Source: Cepaea nemoralis
Taxonomy: Eukaryota; Mollusca; Gastropoda; Stylommatophora; Helicidae
DNA: 64,000 bases
Direction of reading: 5' to 3'
Assembly: GCA_014155875.1 (NCBI GenBank)
Contig: JACEFZ010014575.1
Location: 653,536 to 717,535, forward strand
Numbering within the stretch: position 1 is the stretch's first letter; each line of letters begins with the position of its first letter. Shown here piece by piece: positions 1 to 9,338 of this stretch. Position numbers and translations under genes: made by a program. The notes under the pieces were generated by a model, which saw nothing but the letters and a program-made list of their open reading frames with translations, was not told where the DNA came from and made no database searches.

Positions 1-475
1 AGACACGGAGGTGTCAACCAGAGAGTAAGCACTCTGGTCACGGCATAATCACGCCAACGTGATAGACACGGAGAACTAGAATGAAACTCAAGAGAGGCCA
101 CTACTCTAAGCAGTGCTGAATGATGCAGCACGCAAAAGCCAAAGTGCGCACAAGGTCCCTCCGCAGTACTGTGTAGTCAGCACAGCGGAGAATAGTCAGA
201 CAGGGGACAGACTTCGTAGGGAACACATCGCTTAGCGTCGATGCGTATTTCTTTAGCCGAGTAGATAGATTTAGTAGTAGGGTTAGGAACGACTAGTGAT
301 AGGCAATTCTGTGTATTCATGTGTGATTCATTAGCGACTGTTTTGTGCATTTATGTAATGTAAAGAGCCAGTGGCAATAAAATGTGTAATCAATTCCTCT
401 CGTACGACTGACAAATCTTTTTGTGTGGTGCGAGAGAAGTTTATCCCGTAATGCCTGTAGCATCGCTTGATGACA
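1..475 (+). repeat. 5' LTR (partial)
   Basis: This matches 9482-9955 over its whole length. I count five single-base indels and one substitution (C at 431 against T at 9911). By comparison with the 3' copy, about 140 bp of the LTR lies upstream of the window. It ends with TGACA, the inverted complement of the TGTCA near the start of the 3' LTR. It carries an AATAAA at 376-381. Short open frames in it, such as the minus-strand one at 317-541, are not supported as genes. Confidence 0.9.
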
Positions 476-489
476 GGCTAGGATAAAAG

Positions 490-503
490 TGGTGTCAGAA
501 GTG
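490..503 (+). promoter_or_regulatory. Candidate primer-binding site, tRNA-Leu-like
   Basis: Fourteen bases after the LTR end stands TGGTGTCAGAAGTG. It starts with TGG (complement of the tRNA 3' CCA) and resembles the complement of the 3' end of animal leucine tRNAs. The match is judged from memory of tRNA ends and was not aligned. The 14-nt gap from the LTR is longer than typical, so either the exact LTR end or the site may be off. Confidence 0.5.
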
Positions 504-1645
504 TAGCTTGGACAATTGTTCAAGCTAAAACACTCACCCACGGCTCTAAAATAGTATTACTGTCAGTTAATCACAGGGTTTAATTTATGTTAGTGAACAA
601 TGGCGTGTGCAGACTAGAACAAATTGCGAGCTGTGCCCATCTGTGACCGATTAACGTTTATTTATGCTTATTAAAATGTTTTGTGCTTTATGAACATGTT
701 TTCTTCTGATTTGTAAGTATTATTATTATAGTTTTGTATCATTTATTTCTACTATTACTGATTTATTTATGAGTATTTGTCAAAAATGATTTACGGCGGA
801 GCAATACACAAGAAATGAGCCGGCGACAATATCGATTTTTCCAATCTAAAAATAGCGCTGCGCCTATGACGTATCACGACTGACAAACAGCTGCCCTACG
901 CCATTTGCAATCAGCGACGGATTGTTTACAAATCGCCAAGCGGCTGCTCGCCTGAATCTTTGGCTTATATTAAATATTATTTATTTATACAAGCTATTTA
1001 TTTAATATATTTATTTATTTGAACATTATTATTACCTTTATATTTATTTCAAAGCATTTATTTAATTATTTGTATACCTTTTCTATTTGTTACCGTCACG
1101 ATGGCACTACTTTCGCTATGCAAATAAGACTCGGTCTGCACAGCACTTCCATAAATTAAACAGCAATAGTTAGGGAAGGCAGAAGACGTTAGAACGAAGA
1201 CAGGACATTGACATTTATTATTAATTATACCACATTGTGTTGTCCGGGGGCATGTGATTGTACAAAATTGTCTAAAGTCATATGTCGTTTGCAAATGGTT
1301 AATTGTTGATGCTCTTGTAAACCAGATGTAACAAGAGCTGTTTATGAGAATAACTCAAGCTGTATGTCGAAGTGCCGAACGATTGGACCTGAGGTGCCAA
1401 ACGATTGTACCTGATTTTCTGGAATGTTAAGATGAGTATACCCAAATTATTTTGAATGCAATATGATTAATAATGCATCTCTTTTTCAGGGTGTAATCTA
1501 TTAGTATATTTTTGTAATCTATTTTTCAGGGTGTAATCTAAGAGTATATTTCTTATACACAGAGATTTAAAAACTTAACATATCTAATATAAATAAGTGA
1601 GTAAATATTTGAGTGCCTATCAACTCTAGCTAATTATCCAACAAC
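504..1645 (+). other. Retrotransposon leader, no supported gene
   Basis: This is an AT-rich leader of about 1.1 kb between the primer-binding site and the Gag start. It contains an imperfect 40-bp direct duplication at 1481-1519 and 1521-1552, each beginning TTTTTCAGGGTGTAATCTA. The repeated TTTTTCAGG resembles a splice acceptor, but no matching donor or product is shown. The short minus-strand frame at 1058-1294 has no recognisable domain. Confidence 0.6.
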
Positions 1646-2272
1646 ATGGCAAATTTAGCTGATTTCATAAAAGCAGGCAAGGAATTAGAATACACAGGAA
1701 AGGAATTAGAGCAATATGCTGATCAAAAATTTAGGGAAGCAAAAGATGCTGAGAGAGATGAACGTGCACTAGAAAGACAACACCAAAAAGAGATGGCACA
1801 ATTAGAGTTAGAATTAAAGCTAAAACAATTAGATCAGGAAAGAGAGTTAAAGCAAAGAGAGATAGATGAAATGGCAAGAGTGAAAGAAAAACAAATACAG
1901 ATTGAATCAGAGACTCAATTAAAGATGAAAGGTATGGAAGTAGACTCACACTTAGAGATCTCCGCTACAAAACTTAAGAGTCAGCAAGAAGAGAATAAAC
2001 TTAATAAATACAAACATATTATTAAGCCATTTTGTAAAGAAGATTCCATATCAGCTTGGACAGAAAATGTCGAATATCAGCTGAAATACCACCAAGTACC
2101 AATCGATATGTGGGCCATGATTTACATGAAGAACCTCAGTGGGGAGCCCCTTAAAGTTATAGAATCTATACCAACTGATCTTAGATCTAACTATCAGTAC
2201 ATTCACGATAGGATAATGCAACATTTTTTTTACTTGATGCCCCTGGGTATCAAGTGCAATTTTCTAACTTAA
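1646..2272 (+). CDS. gag: Gag, N-terminal part (coiled coil and start of capsid)
   Basis: A 208-codon open frame starts at an ATG (MANLADFIKAGKELEY). Residues about 15-130 are Glu/Lys/Gln/Leu rich with heptad-like spacing, so a long coiled coil is likely. Residues about 128-195 (KPFCKEDSISAW onward) form the first half of a capsid-like helical domain of the type related to SCAN domains. Gag assembles the virus-like particle that packages element RNA. The frame is lost at an eight-T run (2224-2231). The capsid continues in another frame from about 2230, so the last dozen residues here are out of frame. Either a natural one-base change or a consensus error in the homopolymer explains this. Confidence 0.8.
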   Translation: MANLADFIKAGKELEYTGKELEQYADQKFREAKDAERDERALERQHQKEMAQLELELKLKQLDQERELKQREIDEMARVKEKQIQIESETQLKMKGMEVDSHLEISATKLKSQQEENKLNKYKHIIKPFCKEDSISAWTENVEYQLKYHQVPIDMWAMIYMKNLSGEPLKVIESIPTDLRSNYQYIHDRIMQHFFYLMPLGIKCNFLT

Positions 2273-4050
2273 AACCAAAACCAAGTGAGACTTTCATCGA
2301 TTATGTCTCGAATGTCCAAAGCGTGCTAAATAGATGGCTTAGTGCAGCAAAAATAGGAAAGGACTTTGAAAAACTTAAAAATTTAATAGCCATGGATAAA
2401 GTCATATCCACAATACCATCTCCTTTCGCTAAATTCCTTCAGCAGTCAGACATCGAAACCATAGAACAATTTGAGAAGAAAGGCTCTGCATATTTTTCCT
2501 CAAATAGGGATATTTTTAAAACATCAAATATCGACTCTGAAATAGTCTCTTTTGTTAAGGACCAACCTAAAAGCTATCGTAGCAATAAAAAACCATTTCA
2601 GAGAGTCGACAAGAAAGACCAAAAATTGCCTAAATGTGTGTATTGCCAACTTTTTCATGATACTTACTCTATGTGTGATAAATCACCAAACTATCCTACA
2701 CATCTTGAGATGGTCATTAAGAAACAACAAAACAAGAGAACTGCATACAGGCGTGCAGTCAAATGCTTCTTCTGTTCTAGCTACGGGCATTATTCCAATA
2801 AGTGCCTGGGCCGCCAAAGAATGAAGGCAAACAGTGCAATGTTAATTGATACATCTTCTGATAGTGGGAGTGAGACTGAGTGTGAGGTCGAGAATGAATT
2901 ACCTTTTAACCAATCTGAAGATGTTTGTTGTGTAAACGATATATTAAGCTTTGACAGTTGTGAGCGATGTCACCAATTCCATGCAGACGGAAAATTAGAA
3001 TGTGGACATACAGTACCATTCTCCACTGAGAGTGTAAATGCAGCATTAGCCTCCAGAGGCAATTTGGTGTTCCACAATGCATTGGTCAACGAAATACCAT
3101 GCCAATGTTTGCTGGACAGTGGGAGCACTCTTATTGGTCTTAAAAAGGAACTGGTGAATCCAAATTATTATACAGGTGACTCAGTCAAATGCCGAACCTT
3201 TTCGGGTAATATTGAAATTTACCCTTTGGCAAGAGCCCGTATTTACACTCCTTTCCTTTCTGGTACCTTTACATGTGCGATTTTAGATAACCCTTGTACT
3301 GATTTAATTGTGGGATGCTTACCCCAATTGAAACATTGCACTAACGAAGAAATAGCTGCATGGGAAAAATTTAATGCAGCTAATGCAACAACCAGAGCAG
3401 ATACTATTAAACACCAAGACACACTACAGGATGAAAGACTACTGTTGCTATCACCAACTAACACGGATGATACCACCAGACAAAAGTTCATAGACCAGCA
3501 AAAAGCTGATCCGAGTGTGTCTCCATATCTAAAGCTATTAAAAGAAAAAGCCAAAGTAACAAAAAACGCATCATGGATCCTTAGACTTAGTAATGGTATT
3601 CTTAATCGTTATTATACAACTGGTAACCATGAGATTCAGCAAACGGTGTTACCTGTACAACACCGCCAAACTGTGCTAAAGATTGCACACGAGTCGCCGT
3701 TTGCTGGTCACCTTGCATACGACAAAACCAGGGCCAGAATTCAAGCTCATTTTTATTGGCCAGGTTTTTGTAATGACATAAAACTATTTTGTCGTTCATG
3801 TAATGTCTGTCAACAACTAGTACGTAAGGGTAAACATCCTACAGCTGAAGTACAACCTTCAACACTGGCCTCTAGGCCATTTGAGAGTGTGGCAGTCGAT
3901 ATTGTTGGACCCCTAAACCAGGTGTCCAGCAAAGGAAATCGCTTCATCTTAACGATGGTAGACCTATGTTCAAGGTGGGTTGAGGCAGTAGCTTTGAAAT
4001 ACATCACCTCCAAAGACGTTGCCAATGTTCAAGGTGGGTTGAGGCAGTAG
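2254..4050 (+). CDS. gag-pol: Gag C-terminus, aspartic protease and integrase N-terminal half
   Basis: The frame is open from at least 2230; the first listed codon is GTG and not a true start. Residues 1-65 complete the SCAN-like capsid (SETFIDYVSN). Two zinc knuckles follow: an atypical one at Cys128-Cys141 (CX2CX3HX5C) and a canonical CX2CX4HX4C at Cys171-Cys184. The protease active site is Asp288-Ser-Gly in LLDSGST. The integrase zinc-binding module follows (His479, His486, Cys516, Cys519, with HFYWPGF between), then the first catalytic Asp549 in VAVDIVGPL. Gag, protease and integrase share one frame without a stop. The frame ends early because a 59-bp tandem duplication (3966-4083) shifts it. 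Protease matures the polyprotein and integrase inserts the cDNA. Confidence 0.87.
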   Translation: MQFSNLKPKPSETFIDYVSNVQSVLNRWLSAAKIGKDFEKLKNLIAMDKVISTIPSPFAKFLQQSDIETIEQFEKKGSAYFSSNRDIFKTSNIDSEIVSFVKDQPKSYRSNKKPFQRVDKKDQKLPKCVYCQLFHDTYSMCDKSPNYPTHLEMVIKKQQNKRTAYRRAVKCFFCSSYGHYSNKCLGRQRMKANSAMLIDTSSDSGSETECEVENELPFNQSEDVCCVNDILSFDSCERCHQFHADGKLECGHTVPFSTESVNAALASRGNLVFHNALVNEIPCQCLLDSGSTLIGLKKELVNPNYYTGDSVKCRTFSGNIEIYPLARARIYTPFLSGTFTCAILDNPCTDLIVGCLPQLKHCTNEEIAAWEKFNAANATTRADTIKHQDTLQDERLLLLSPTNTDDTTRQKFIDQQKADPSVSPYLKLLKEKAKVTKNASWILRLSNGILNRYYTTGNHEIQQTVLPVQHRQTVLKIAHESPFAGHLAYDKTRARIQAHFYWPGFCNDIKLFCRSCNVCQQLVRKGKHPTAEVQPSTLASRPFESVAVDIVGPLNQVSSKGNRFILTMVDLCSRWVEAVALKYITSKDVANVQGGLRQ

Positions 4051-4083
4051 CTTTGAAATACATCACCTCCAAAGACGTTGCCA
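3966..4083 (+). repeat. 59-bp tandem duplication inside integrase
   Basis: ATGTTCAAGGTGGGTTGAGG begins at 3966 and again at 4025. The two 59-bp copies appear identical through GCCAATG. Since 59 is not a multiple of three, the duplication shifts the frame and creates the stop at 4048-4050. The second copy is in the frame that continues the integrase core. This is a structural lesion of this copy, not a family feature. Confidence 0.9.
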
Positions 4084-4241
4084 ATGTATTTCTACACTTG
4101 TTCTCACAATTCGGATTTCCACGTACCATCTTATCCGACCGTGAAACCCAATTCATATCGGCTGCAACGCAAGCCCTTACGAAAATGTTAGGAATTAAAC
4201 AGCATTTTACAACGGCTTATCATCCAGCCAGCAATGGAATT
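4053..4241 (+). pseudogene. Integrase core, middle segment
   Basis: This segment continues the integrase core after the duplication. It contains the second catalytic Asp (codon 4137-4139, in LSDRETQF) and the conserved TAYHPASNG block that precedes the catalytic Glu. Sequence from about 4242 is foreign: a TTAG-repeat tail and an antisense non-LTR element. Distance from the second Asp to the Glu, leaving out the insertion, is about 35 residues, which fits D,D35E integrases. Confidence 0.8.
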
Positions 4242-5027
4242 AGTTAGTTAGTTAGTCTTTCCTCTTGAGCCTAAGGCGGCGCATAGGGCAGAAGTCCTGT
4301 CTCTCCATGCTTGGCGGTTCGCTGCTACCTGTTGTAGATCTTGGATATTTACTTGGCCATTGAATGAGCCTTCTCTAATGATGGTTCTACGCAGGGTCTC
4401 TCTTGGTCTTCCCCGTTTTCTTTTCCCTACTGGTGACCATATGAGGGCTTGGTAGGGGAGTCTTGACTTGTCCATTCTGAGTACATGGCCGATGTAGTTC
4501 CAACGGCGTCTTCTTATGAAATTGGATACTGTATCTTGCTTAGTCTCTTGTCTTATTTGCGAATTGGTTCTGAAGTCTGTCCAGTGGATGTTTAGAAGTC
4601 TTCTAAGACATTTGTTCTCAAAATTGTCTAATTTTTTATCTAAAGCTACCGTTGATTTCCAACTTTCACAACCATACGTTAACACTGGAATCACACAAGA
4701 GTTGAAGATTTTAAGTTTTGTGTGTTTGCTGAGTGTCTTTGACTTCCAGATGTTTGACAGCTTATTGAAGGCACTAGATGCCAGTGCGATTCTAGATGAT
4801 ATGTCTGGTGTTGAGTCCCCTGTAGATGTCATTTTGCTTCCTAGGTATGTAAAGCTGTTGACTTTTTCAAGAACGTAGCTGTTCAATTTGGTGTCATCTG
4901 AACTGGTGGTAAGATCAATAGTCTTTGTTTTTGTGGTGTTAATTTGGAGACCAATTTGTCCTGAAACATTTTGGAGGTGGTTTATTTTCTCTTGGGCATC
5001 CGGGTGTGTTGAACTCAAAAGCACTAT
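4242..5027 (-). mobile_element. Nested 5'-truncated non-LTR retrotransposon, 3' end
   Basis: About 786 bp of foreign DNA separates integrase residues that should be adjacent. On the minus strand it is one open frame (5024 to 4248) ending in a stop, then a (CTAA)n tail seen on the plus strand as TTAGTTAGTTAGTTAG at 4241-4256. A short simple-repeat tail in place of poly(A) is seen in several non-LTR families. The upstream reverse transcriptase and endonuclease are missing, so it is 5'-truncated as expected from target-primed reverse transcription. No target-site duplication is obvious. Confidence 0.82.
4248..5024 (-). CDS. C-terminal part of non-LTR retrotransposon polyprotein
   Basis: This is a 258-codon frame without internal stops. 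It holds the region that follows the reverse transcriptase catalytic core in many APE-type LINEs: VNSFTYLGSKMTSTG (residues about 54-70), the thumb-like VLTYGCESWK (about 112-122), CLRRLLNIHW, then RRRRWNYIGHVLRMD and KRKRGRPRETLRRTI. The YXDD core is upstream and absent, so there is no catalytic activity. It resembles the C-terminus of the complete elements at 54-63 kb only in general layout, so it is a different family. The first codon is only the first possible start in a truncated frame. Confidence 0.75.
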   Translation of the reverse strand: MLLSSTHPDAQEKINHLQNVSGQIGLQINTTKTKTIDLTTSSDDTKLNSYVLEKVNSFTYLGSKMTSTGDSTPDISSRIALASSAFNKLSNIWKSKTLSKHTKLKIFNSCVIPVLTYGCESWKSTVALDKKLDNFENKCLRRLLNIHWTDFRTNSQIRQETKQDTVSNFIRRRRWNYIGHVLRMDKSRLPYQALIWSPVGKRKRGRPRETLRRTIIREGSFNGQVNIQDLQQVAANRQAWRDRTSALCAALGSRGKTN

Positions 5028-5366
5028 GTAGAGAAAATTAACGGAGACCTAAAGCATATGCTGGCTAAGGTGACAGCAGAAAACCCAGCTGATTGGGATA
5101 CACTGTTACCAACAGTGCTGTTCGCCTATCGGGAGATTCCCCATTCAAGCACGGGTTTCTCACCGTTTGAATTAGTATACGGGGCTAACCCACGTGGACC
5201 CCTAACAATTTACCATCAGTTAGTAACTAATGCGATTGAAATTCCAACCCCTAAAACACCTTATGAGATGGTAACAGAAACACGAGATAAGATTATGAAA
5301 TCGTGTATCATAGCCAAGGCAGCTTTGGAGAGGGAAGGGTCAAATCTACCGCCAATACGCAAATAA
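5028..5366 (+). pseudogene. Integrase core, segment with catalytic Glu
   Basis: Integrase resumes at GTA GAG AAA ATT AAC; the GAG at 5031-5033 is the expected third catalytic residue (VEKINGDL). The following block (LPTVLFAYREIPHSSTGFSPFELVYG) is the classic end of the gypsy integrase core. The frame is lost at about 5330-5340, next to short G and A runs, and continues in another frame from 5341. Confidence 0.82.
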
Positions 5367-5652
5367 AGGTGCGAGAACTATTAATCTTGAACCAGATCAA
5401 GACATACTGCTTTTACTCCCAGACAAACGGAATTTATTATTGACCTCATGGCAAGGGCCATTCAAAGTGGTACGAAAAATTTCAGATGTCGATTATGAAA
5501 TATCGATAAACTGGACACTTAAAGATATTTCATATCAACATGTTGAAACCCTACTTTTCACGACAAGAGACAGAATTAGAGACAGACGAACACAATGCAC
5601 CCACACCTATGGATCAGACGACAGACATACACAACGCAACTACACTAGTTAG
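5341..5652 (+). pseudogene. Integrase C-terminal domain segment
   Basis: The frame beginning no later than 5341 carries the integrase C-terminal region, including TSWQGPFKVVRKISDVDYEI, the usual beta-barrel (GPY/F-like) module. Its last part overlaps the reverse transcriptase frame. Near 5535-5545 the meaningful reading moves to the next frame at MLKPYFSRQE, so residues after about 5545 in this frame are probably not used. A small frame change is present here. Confidence 0.72.
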
Positions 5653-7015
5653 CGAGACTGGCAAAGCCGACAATATACATACACTTAGTGAGCTTACAGA
5701 AAACGCACTTAGCACCACCACCGTACTGAATCAGGTAGACGACGACGGGATGGAACTACCTGTTCCAATTGTAGACAAGACTGCGACATTAGATTGTATA
5801 CGGTTAGAAACGGGACTAACAGAAGAGCAACGACGACAGACAATAGAATTAGTGACGGAGTATAAGGACATATTTTCCGACATTCCAGGTAGGACGGACA
5901 GGATCGAGCACTCCATCCTTCTTTCGGACTCTAAGCCTATCAAATGCAGACCGTACTCTATCCCACTTAGCTACAGAGAAAGTCTAAATAAGGAAATTCT
6001 TAATTTAGAAGCTAGTGGAATCATTCAAAAATCTACATCTGAGTACTCCTTTCCAATCGTCTTGGTCAAGAAAAAAGACTCCACAATTCGTCTCTGTGTG
6101 GACTATAGGAAACTCAACAATGTCACTAAGATCGACGCAGAACCAATTCCTTCCTGCGAAGATCTTATTCTTGATATGTCCACCTCCAAAATCTTCTCCA
6201 AATTAGACCTTACTAAGGGATATTGGCAGGTCCCTATGCAGACGCAATCCATCCATCTTACTGCATTCTCAACACCTTTAGGTCTTTACGAGTGGCGGTT
6301 TCTTCCTTTCGGACTTCGTAACGCTCCTGCCACTTTCGTACGCTTAACTAGAGATTTACTACATGGAGTGACAAATACGGTGACATATATAGATGATATT
6401 TGTGTCCATACAGATGACTGGACAACACACTTACTGAAACTCAGACATGTCTTCGATAGGTTGCGACTCTTCGGTCTCACGGTCAAACCGAGCAAAGTTG
6501 AATTGGGCCTACAAGAAATTGATTTTTTGGGTCATGTCATTTCACAAGGACAACTAAAAACTGACAATAGAATTATTACTAAAATTATGAACCTGACCAT
6601 GCCTACAACAAAGAAGCAGGTCAGGAGCCTTTTGGGTTTAGTAAATTATTATAGTAAGTTCATACCGAACTTAGCGGAAATCACAAGTGTATTTTCAAAT
6701 GTTTTAAAAGCATCAGTAAAATTAGATGTCAAAGATGCATTATTAATTTCTGCATTGTCAAAATTGAAAATCCTATTTAGTAATGTACCAATCCTCCGTT
6801 TGCCTAATCCTAGGCTCGTTTATTATCTTAGGACAGATGCCAGCAGGATTTCCATCGCTGCAGTACTAGGCCAGTTTTATGATGGCATCTTCCATCCAAT
6901 TTGCTACGTGAGCCGCAAGATCACACCTGCTGAGTCCAGATATTCCATATCAGAGTTGGAAGCCCTAAGCGTCATCTATTCAGGTGAGGAAGTTGCATCG
7001 ATTTCTAGCGGGTAA
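5540..7015 (+). CDS. pol: Reverse transcriptase and N-terminal RNase H
   Basis: This is a 491-codon frame. Residues about 1-110 are a variable linker. The reverse transcriptase spans about 115-320: KPIKCRPYSIP, LCVDYRKLNNVT, FSKLDLTKGYWQ (first catalytic Asp), FLPFGLRNAPATF, then the YIDD box at residues 283-286 (nt 6386-6397) and FLGHVIS. The connection is SLLGLVNYYSKFIPN. RNase H starts with Asp433 (LRTDAS, codon 6836-6838) and includes SELEAL with the second acidic residue. It copies element RNA to cDNA and removes the RNA strand. The frame is lost at about 6980, and the rest of RNase H is in the frame at 6984-7226. The order after integrase is the unusual feature. Confidence 0.9.
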   Translation: MLKPYFSRQETELETDEHNAPTPMDQTTDIHNATTLVSETGKADNIHTLSELTENALSTTTVLNQVDDDGMELPVPIVDKTATLDCIRLETGLTEEQRRQTIELVTEYKDIFSDIPGRTDRIEHSILLSDSKPIKCRPYSIPLSYRESLNKEILNLEASGIIQKSTSEYSFPIVLVKKKDSTIRLCVDYRKLNNVTKIDAEPIPSCEDLILDMSTSKIFSKLDLTKGYWQVPMQTQSIHLTAFSTPLGLYEWRFLPFGLRNAPATFVRLTRDLLHGVTNTVTYIDDICVHTDDWTTHLLKLRHVFDRLRLFGLTVKPSKVELGLQEIDFLGHVISQGQLKTDNRIITKIMNLTMPTTKKQVRSLLGLVNYYSKFIPNLAEITSVFSNVLKASVKLDVKDALLISALSKLKILFSNVPILRLPNPRLVYYLRTDASRISIAAVLGQFYDGIFHPICYVSRKITPAESRYSISELEALSVIYSGEEVASISSG

Positions 7016-7226
7016 TCACTTCGTAGTCCAGACCGATAATTCCCCAATCACGGTCATACAAAGTGGGGTGCATCGCAATGACCGCATCTACAGGTGGTCA
7101 TTAATATTACAGAATTATACTTTTAGTATAGAGCATATTAAGGGTAGGGACAACATTCTTGCTGATACCCTTAGTCGACCATCTGAGGTAGAAATACCTG
7201 ATATTCCACATGAAAAGGTAGTGTAA
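6984..7226 (+). pseudogene. RNase H C-terminal part, end of Pol
   Basis: This 80-codon segment, in a different frame from the reverse transcriptase, begins RKLHRFLAGNHFVVQTDNSP. Its Asp is the third RNase H acidic residue. It ends with GRDNILADTLSRP, the standard end of gypsy RNase H. A stop at 7224-7226 closes Pol. The frame change at about 6980 is a single-base event or a consensus error. No chromodomain or second integrase follows. Confidence 0.82.
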
Positions 7227-9326
7227 GAAATGATAATTTAGTACACTTAAAATATCCTGTGTAAAATATCCTATGTAATACATAGACATCATGATCAGGA
7301 CTGTGTGCTAAGAACAGTGAACCACCATGTGTCCGTAGACAGCAGAATAAGAACTGTGCTCCAAGAACAAGTGAATCACCGTGTGTACATAGACAGCTCG
7401 TTACTTACTATGCTCCATTGGTGTTCCGGTGAATCACCTGTGTTAATCATGGAAGAACAGTGTCAGAACAATGCATAAGTAACAGACACGAATATACTTG
7501 TCTACGACACCAGCGGACTCGACGAGTGGAAGAATACCCATAAGACACGAGTATGACTGTGTAATGTATTTACTATACCCAGGATAATTGTGTATATATA
7601 AACTATGCCAACGAAAGCAATTTCTGAACGTTATGGCAACCACTAACCTGAGGTAAATAAATACCATGTATATATATTTAGTTATTGTGATATGTATTAT
7701 AACGTTTTTAATATAGTGATAAATTATAGTTAGATTAGTTACTTTAATATAGAGTTAGATTAGATTTAGGGAATATAATAGATTTTTTTTTTGTAGTTTA
7801 GATAAATCATTAATTTACCCACTTACTTAGCATAAAAGTAGATTAGTATAGTACTTTAAACTTAATAACAGCTAATTAAAAACTAGGATAAAAAGTTTAG
7901 ATAGGAACAGTACCAGTTAGTTCATTTCACTTTATTTCATTCCATCTTGATGAACACGTTAACAACCTCATCATTTAAGATTAAAATTAGTTTATACCTT
8001 ATAGGATAAAAGGATTATACAGATGAACATACATCATTTACACCATGTAGAGTAAAAATATCAATCATATTTTTTCATTAAAACATTATTTATAATTTTG
8101 TTACATTTCACATTTCCCATTTCAGAAAGGTACATAACTCATCTCACATCATTTTCATTTTTTTAGATAGTTAGATTACTTCCCTTAAATTAGATTGATT
8201 TTGTACAACAAATTAGGATATATATATTTATAGAAGTAGTATTAGTATTTCAGTAGAATATAGTGTTTAATAATATCAGGGTACAAACTATCAACCCTAT
8301 TTCATCCATGTAAATATTTTGTAAATACATGACTCGTGCAGTAAGTTACGCACAGTCATTAAGCTCAACTCTTTTCAAACTGAGCCAAACTTGTACAGTG
8401 TCACTTCAAGGTTTTTAAATAATTGGGAGAATAAAAGATGTGTGACAGAAGTGTGAAAGTGAGAGAAAATGGAAAATATACAATGGAGAGTGAGGACAAC
8501 CAGCGGATTTTTTCTACCGCTCAACGCGAACTTTTTATTATTTGTCTGCGTCAAGCGTTTGACTTTCAATGTTGAAATATGCTGTCTCGAATGTGTTGTG
8601 TGTAGTTTAGTGTAGACCTTAGAGAAAGTATTTTAAGTCTCATAAGACGGAAACGTAGTCACGAATTAGTGTTATACACTTGTTTGTGGCCACATTTAAC
8701 CGAATTATGGCACTTGAAAACTAACTTACATACATATTATAGACAGACACACATGTTAGAAGGTAAAGTATATTATTAGGTAGATCCAAACACGCAAACA
8801 ACCAGGAAAACAAACATGTAAATTACATACATTTGTAAAACAAAGGGATATAACTCCGGGTCAGGGGACACAATAGACAACGAAACACTAACTTAACAGT
8901 GAAAGATGACTTTACACGCGGAAGCGAGATAGGTAAAGCCTGTCGCACACAGCTTGTGCAAGGGTTGTTTAATATTATATGGGGGACATGAAGCAATTCA
9001 TGTGTTGACCCTAAGAAAGTCAACTTTGTATGGGTAGTAAGTTAATTTACTATTTGAGGGCAGGTCTTATAAGACAATGGTCCGGTTCAGACAAACCTCT
9101 AATTAATATAATATTGCGATTGAGAAGAGGGCTCACGCCAACCAGACAAGTTTGTGGCGATCACCAGTAGCCAAGTAAAGTGATACTACATTGTGACAAT
9201 AGTCAGTAGAAGTCTATTGAGTTACCCAGAACCAAGTTATCAGTAGTCTTTGACAAAAATTAGATACACTAATTTTTTAGAAACCTCTTGCGTCACAACC
9301 ATGAGTCAAAGTTTGTAACGCAACAC
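7227..9326 (+). other. Retrotransposon 3' non-coding region, no gene seen
   Basis: About 2.1 kb between the Pol stop and the polypurine tract is AT-rich with many stops in all frames. The longest open frames are below 75 codons and show no signal peptide, transmembrane or envelope-like features. Near-repeats of CAGTGAACCACC/GTGAATCACCGTGTG occur at about 7310-7440. I see no env gene. Confidence 0.65.
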
Positions 9327-9338
9327 AGGAGGGGAGGG
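9327..9338 (+). promoter_or_regulatory. Polypurine tract
   Basis: AGGAGGGGAGGG is 12 uninterrupted purines immediately before TGTGTGTCA, the start of the 3' LTR. Position and composition fit the primer for plus-strand cDNA synthesis. Confidence 0.8.

Noticed and set aside
317..541. Minus-strand frame across the LTR end (also 9797-10060)
   Set aside because: It is antisense in an LTR and its start lies in different flanking sequence in the two copies; not a gene.
4241..4256. TTAG repeats as a telomere-like tract
   Set aside because: Only about four units, positioned at the 3' end of an antisense LINE fragment; it is the element's tail.
7227..9326. Possible env gene after Pol
   Set aside because: No frame longer than 75 codons, no signal peptide or membrane segment.
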